DNA of 23,777 nt, taken from the IMG/VR virus record IMGVR_UViG_3300042369_000123, positions 1 through 23,777 of that record; one strand, written 5' to 3'. This DNA comes from a virus. This document shows positions 20,805-23,777 of this stretch, piece by piece. The translations under genes and the position numbers were made by a program. Positions within the stretch are counted from its first letter, which is position 1. Each line of letters starts with the position of its first letter. Below the pieces are notes generated by a model that saw only the letters and a list, made by a program, of their open reading frames with translations, did not search any database and was not told where the DNA came from.

Positions 20805-21869
20805 TTATTTTAACATCTCTAATAGTTTATTACAACTAAAAAAGTTTTCTTGTAGTATAGCTACCTGTTTATTTAGGCTAGGCAGTCGAGTTTCGTAATT
20901 ATCCATATGCTGGATTATTTCTCTACAAATATCTGGACGATATACAGTATATGCATCGTAGCTCTCAGTCCATTTGCTAGGATACTTAAATGTATCTAAA
21001 GCCATTTCACTATAGCTGAGTCTATCAGGAACCATAGGAATGGCACCTACAATAGCACCTTCATACCAACTGATGCCTAGGGTTTCTTGCAGGTTTGCAC
21101 TAAACACCAATTTGGCTTCGCCTAGCAAATTATGATATTCGTTTTTTGTTAGTTGTTGATCTTGACAGACGACAAATTCATATTGCGGTAAGTGTTCTTT
21201 CAAGTCACGAAAGATTTCAACCTGTTTCTCTGGAGCGATACGATGCGGGAACAAGATAAGATCACGTTTAGTCATGTTTTTATACATTGTTAACGTGTCC
21301 TCCATATACTCCATAGGCCAACCTGTGCGCACAATCTTAGTATCATATAGTTTTTTTGCTGGAGTAAATCCTAACAAATTTTCACAAAACATGTCAATAT
21401 GAAACTGTGTAGCAAAGTAGTTGTGATCAAACGCATGATAGAAACTTTGTTCAGCATTTCTAACCCAGGGTTTATTTCCTACAAGGCGTCCTAAGAAGTC
21501 TTGCGGATCATATGAGCCAGCATGCCAAAGACCATGTGTAGTTACTGGAATTCCCAGTAGCTCACTCATATACTTTAAATTTATGATACCAGGATGCCAA
21601 GCATCAGTAAAGATAAAGTGATCGCCGGGATGAATGGATCCGTTACAAAATAACCTACCCATTTGTTCAATTTGACTAGCCTTGTAGATATTCGTGCCGC
21701 CAAAGTTGAGAAATGCTCCAGGAGTGGTAGCACTAGGAATGTCCGTAGGACCTGATATAATGTTGACATGGTGCCCTGCTTTTTTAAGGATTGCCGGCAC
21801 GTGAGTTTTCCACTGACCCGTATATCTAGTCTCTACTGCTTCAAGATCAATGAGAAAAACTCGTGCCAT
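20805..21869 (-). CDS. GT-B fold glycosyltransferase
   Basis: 354 residues. The C-terminal half shows the GT4/GT1-like donor-binding layout: LILFPHRIAPEKQVEIFRDL (about 205-224), then FVVCQDQQLT, LVFSANLQETLGISWYEGAI with the E-x7-E pattern, and GAIPMVPDRLSYSEM. The N-terminal half has a Rossmann-type start (RVFLIDLEAVETRYTG) and FLNFGGTN. It would transfer a sugar to a phage or host acceptor, for example modified DNA bases or a capsid protein. No membrane segment. GAGG upstream of the ATG. Sugar and acceptor are unknown. Confidence 0.82.
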   Translation of the reverse strand: MARVFLIDLEAVETRYTGQWKTHVPAILKKAGHHVNIISGPTDIPSATTPGAFLNFGGTNIYKASQIEQMGRLFCNGSIHPGDHFIFTDAWHPGIINLKYMSELLGIPVTTHGLWHAGSYDPQDFLGRLVGNKPWVRNAEQSFYHAFDHNYFATQFHIDMFCENLLGFTPAKKLYDTKIVRTGWPMEYMEDTLTMYKNMTKRDLILFPHRIAPEKQVEIFRDLKEHLPQYEFVVCQDQQLTKNEYHNLLGEAKLVFSANLQETLGISWYEGAIVGAIPMVPDRLSYSEMALDTFKYPSKWTESYDAYTVYRPDICREIIQHMDNYETRLPSLNKQVAILQENFFSCNKLLEMLK

Positions 21870-21872
21870 TAA

Positions 21873-22097
21873 TTAACCTCTTTTTTGAAAGTGTGGTCTG
21901 TTGCCTTGATATGGACGTCTTGGCCGTTTGCTGGCAAGATAGGATCCATAGTTTTGACTATCCCTGCGATAGAGATCTGCAGGATTAAAATCGCAGAGTT
22001 GAAATCTGCACCAATCGTGGTAGGCCTCGAGGTCCTCCCACACCTTTACAACGTCAGGACGATTTTCAAAGTACCTGTAGTCCTTGTAGTTTTTCAT
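21873..22097 (-). CDS. Small conserved protein with Arg-rich tail
   Basis: 74 residues. N-terminal part rich in Tyr, Asp and Trp (YKDYRYFENRPDVVKVWEDL), a middle AYHDWCRFQLCDFNPADLYR and a basic end (ASKRPRRPYQGNRPHFQKRG). The C-terminal Arg/Pro tail suggests nucleic-acid binding. Similar short proteins are, from memory, common in T4-like marine phages. AGGAAC lies before the ATG. Function unknown. Confidence 0.65.
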   Translation of the reverse strand: MKNYKDYRYFENRPDVVKVWEDLEAYHDWCRFQLCDFNPADLYRRDSQNYGSYLASKRPRRPYQGNRPHFQKRG

Positions 22098-22108
22098 CGA
22101 TGTTCCTT

Positions 22109-22498
22109 TTAGTATTTGATGAATGAACCATTTTCTCCGTCTTCGGAGACCTCAATCCAAATCTCGCGACCTGGATACTTTTTGCTAATGACGTCATATA
22201 AGTCGCCTGACATCATTTCACAACTCTTATAATCTAAACTTAGTGTAGCATCTTTGTAGAGATTTAGCAACCATCGTTTAAACTGAATAAACTCAATATC
22301 ACGATCATCGTGTGTAACGCCAATCCAAACTTTGAAGTGAAAGATGTGACGATGCGGATAACCTAGAAAACTTACATCATATTCATCACCTGTAGCAAGT
22401 GCTGGGTCTGTAAGTGCAGCTGGATATTTGTGCATACCTTCTTTCTGAAAGGTAACCCAAATCATTTTGTTAGGTCTAACGTCTTGTCGAATGTTCAT
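22109..22498 (-). CDS. Possible QueD/PTPS-like T-fold protein
   Basis: 129 residues. The sequence GMHKYPAA (21-28), then PHRHIFHFKVWIGVTHDDRD, EFIQFKRWLLNLY and IWIEVSEDGENGS follows the order of 6-pyruvoyl/6-carboxytetrahydropterin synthases (a His early, an HxH zinc pair, then Asp/Glu-Phe-xx-hydrophobic-Lys, and a late Glu). The usual catalytic Cys is not visible. Context supports it: folE lies about 1.3 kb downstream in the same run and queE further on. ATG overlaps the upstream stop as ATGA. It may instead be an unrelated conserved phage protein of T4-like marine viruses. Confidence 0.45.
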   Translation of the reverse strand: MNIRQDVRPNKMIWVTFQKEGMHKYPAALTDPALATGDEYDVSFLGYPHRHIFHFKVWIGVTHDDRDIEFIQFKRWLLNLYKDATLSLDYKSCEMMSGDLYDVISKKYPGREIWIEVSEDGENGSFIKY

Positions 22499-22869
22499 CT
22501 TAGTTGTTCCATGGTTATAATTTTAGATAATTCTTCACCGAGATCTTTATCTTCAGTGACCACATGTAGACTGTGTCGATTCTCATCGTTCTTTCGGTCA
22601 TACTTGGTAGTTTCAATGATAGTACCGCCACTAGCGCCATAGACATTTAGTCGAAAACCTTGTGATGCAATGTTTGGGCCTTCGCTGTCAACTGAAATAA
22701 GCTGATTACTGTAATCTTCTTCGTCGTTCATTAGCCAGTTGCGAATTTTTTGTTTAAATGTTAATTTCATAGGTTTCTTTTCTACTACACTTCTTGCACG
22801 ATTAATTTTATTAGCACCGCGGATTCTTGGAACCTTTGTCACCGATGCTACTGCGTAGCCACCACTCAT
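22495..22869 (-). CDS. Conserved phage protein of unknown function
   Basis: 124 residues from ATG 22869 (ATGA overlap with the upstream stop). The N-terminal ~30 residues are basic (KVPRIRGANKINRARSV); the rest has FKQKIRNWLMNDEEDYSNQL, GFRLNVYGASGGTIIETTKY and a helical C-terminus. A start at 22770 (MKLTFKQK) would drop the basic part. I recall relatives in marine T4-like phages. No function known. Confidence 0.65.
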   Translation of the reverse strand: MSGGYAVASVTKVPRIRGANKINRARSVVEKKPMKLTFKQKIRNWLMNDEEDYSNQLISVDSEGPNIASQGFRLNVYGASGGTIIETTKYDRKNDENRHSLHVVTEDKDLGEELSKIITMEQLR

Positions 22870-23399
22870 TTGATAATCTCATCTTTACCATATTGATCCC
22901 AACTAGTAAACTTATTTCTATCTAGTAGGTCATGGAGGTTATGGCACCACACTCCGTGATTAGTTGCTTTAAAGTCTTTGTCATCAATTTTCAGCGTAGC
23001 GTTATAGCCTAGTTGATTAATATAAGGTAATTTTACACTAATCTGCGGAATAAATCTACGCTTTTCGGTAAGACCACTTTCAAGCAATCCTTCCGTTTCA
23101 CGAACATCAAAGTCTAAGGTACACCAAAATTCGTCCTCTGCATCTAAGCAGACATAGATCATATCTTCCCAAGGACGCCATGTTTCTGTATCGTTAACAC
23201 CATTAGTCTTAAAACTTTGATTAGCACCAAAGTAAATATGTTTGCACCTGTTGTTACGAGCCAATTCCATAATAATATATGGATCATGCACACCTACAAC
23301 AAACAGTGTTTTCATTCCGTAGGCAGGAGTATGTTCAATCTCTACGCCGGTGAAGAAGGTAATGCTATCAGCAACACCTGAATCGTAATTTCTTTTCAT
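22866..23399 (-). CDS. Conserved phage protein of unknown function
   Basis: 177 residues. ADSITFFTGVEIEHTPAYGM near the start, then TLFVVGVHDPYIIMELARNN, KHIYFGANQSF and WCTLDFDVRETEGLLE. It is alpha/beta with a Rossmann-like alternation of strands and helices in the first 70 residues, but no nucleotide-binding loop is obvious. I recall it as a conserved protein in T4-like marine phages, often near pterin/7-deazaguanine genes, which is its context here. ATG overlaps the upstream stop (ATGA). Confidence 0.65.
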   Translation of the reverse strand: MKRNYDSGVADSITFFTGVEIEHTPAYGMKTLFVVGVHDPYIIMELARNNRCKHIYFGANQSFKTNGVNDTETWRPWEDMIYVCLDAEDEFWCTLDFDVRETEGLLESGLTEKRRFIPQISVKLPYINQLGYNATLKIDDKDFKATNHGVWCHNLHDLLDRNKFTSWDQYGKDEIIK

Positions 23400-23542
23400 T
23401 TTTTAAATAAATTTTGAATTGATCGGATTAGATTAAGAAATCGAAAATGATAGTCGGTTAAGAATGGAGTTCGATGCGGACAACGACCTTGTTGCCAATC
23501 ACAGTTAACTGTGATTTCTTGCCTGCATGTGTCGCATTTCAT
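23396..23542 (-). CDS. Small zinc-finger-like protein
   Basis: 48 residues: MKCDTCRQEITVNCDWQQGR then CPHRTPFLTDYHFRFL and a basic end. Cys3-x-x-Cys6, Cys14, Cys21 and His23 could bind one zinc ion, as in small zinc-ribbon proteins of phages. ATG overlaps the stop of the coiled-coil gene as ATGA, and its TGA overlaps the next ATG in the same way. It occupies the ~140-base stretch left by its neighbours. Function unknown; zinc binding is inference. Confidence 0.6.
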   Translation of the reverse strand: MKCDTCRQEITVNCDWQQGRCPHRTPFLTDYHFRFLNLIRSIQNLFKK

Positions 23543-23766
23543 AGTTCTAGTCCATTTCTTCTTGCTTCTTGTTCTGCCTGCGCTTCTTGCATCACTGCTT
23601 CGTGCTTGTGTTTAAGTATAACAATATCATCCTTTAAACGCAACCTTTGTTTCTTCAATTCTTCTATTTTTAGGTCATCAAAGATACCAGTTTTTTCCAT
23701 ACTGTCTATCTGTTTGTCCAAAGCACGGTGAGCTTCTTCTAGATGCTTGATTCTATTTTGATACAT
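23539..23766 (-). CDS. Small coiled-coil protein (YdcH/DUF465-like)
   Basis: 75 residues: MYQNRIKHLEEAHRALDKQI..., a heptad-rich helical hairpin with DDLKIEELKKQRLRLKDDIV. The pattern 'HLEExHRxLDxxI, then EExxLKKxRLxLKDxI' is typical of the DUF465/YdcH family of short helical proteins found in proteobacteria and phages. AAGGAG lies five bases before the ATG, close to the window edge. It is the first visible gene of the minus-strand run; whether more genes precede it is outside the window. Confidence 0.7.
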   Translation of the reverse strand: MYQNRIKHLEEAHRALDKQIDSMEKTGIFDDLKIEELKKQRLRLKDDIVILKHKHEAVMQEAQAEQEARRNGLEL

Positions 23767-23777
23767 ATCAACTCCTT

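Noticed and set aside
1-23777. Insertion sequence, integrase or attachment site
   Set aside because: No transposase or recombinase motif and no terminal inverted repeats were seen on either strand; the gene order is continuous.

Overview
The window looks like part of the genome of a T4-like (myovirus-type) marine phage, probably an uncultured one. The evidence is indirect. Genes are very short and packed almost without gaps, many starting inside the stop codon of the previous gene (ATGA). Two exact T4-type late promoter sequences (TATAAATA) precede genes. There is a 5'-3' exonuclease of the T4 RNase H/FEN type, and a set of metabolic genes often carried by T4-like phages of marine bacteria (folE, queE, a phosphoribosyltransferase, a HIT protein). 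DNA is AT-rich. No capsid, tail, terminase or polymerase gene lies inside the window, so the assignment and the host remain inferences.

The layout has two halves that face each other. Positions 1-10401 are all on the plus strand and form one cassette: the end of an unknown gene; a 769-residue protein made of six tandem glycosyltransferase-like modules, of which only the last keeps an acidic DGD motif; five radical SAM proteins; and two SGNH-type hydrolase-like proteins. Four of the five radical SAM proteins have a cysteine-rich twitch/SPASM-like domain in front of the radical SAM core; the fifth has the usual order with cysteines at the C-terminus. Neighbours overlap or nearly touch, so this is probably one transcription unit. 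It looks like a system that builds or decorates a surface molecule (glycan or peptide), but no substrate or precursor peptide is visible.

Positions 10424-23766 are all on the minus strand and read from right to left. They hold about 33 genes: small conserved phage proteins, a pterin/7-deazaguanine group (folE, queE, and a possible QueD-like T-fold protein), a GT-B glycosyltransferase, an MBD4-like DNA glycosylase, a cupin, a phosphoribosyltransferase, a HIT protein, an AbrB-like protein, the 5'-3' exonuclease, several small proteins without assigned function and, last, a class I methyltransferase next to the convergent junction. Four small genes here (at 16302, 19736, 19909 and 23396) are easily missed: each is held in place by a coupled start and/or stop with its neighbours. 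Within this run a late promoter sits inside a hairpin that covers a ribosome binding site (13267-13304), the same arrangement known from T4 genes e and soc.

Taken together, the minus-strand genes fit host-takeover and nucleotide/DNA metabolism with some small virion or late genes. The plus-strand cassette is the most unusual part of the window and the best candidate for an undescribed system.
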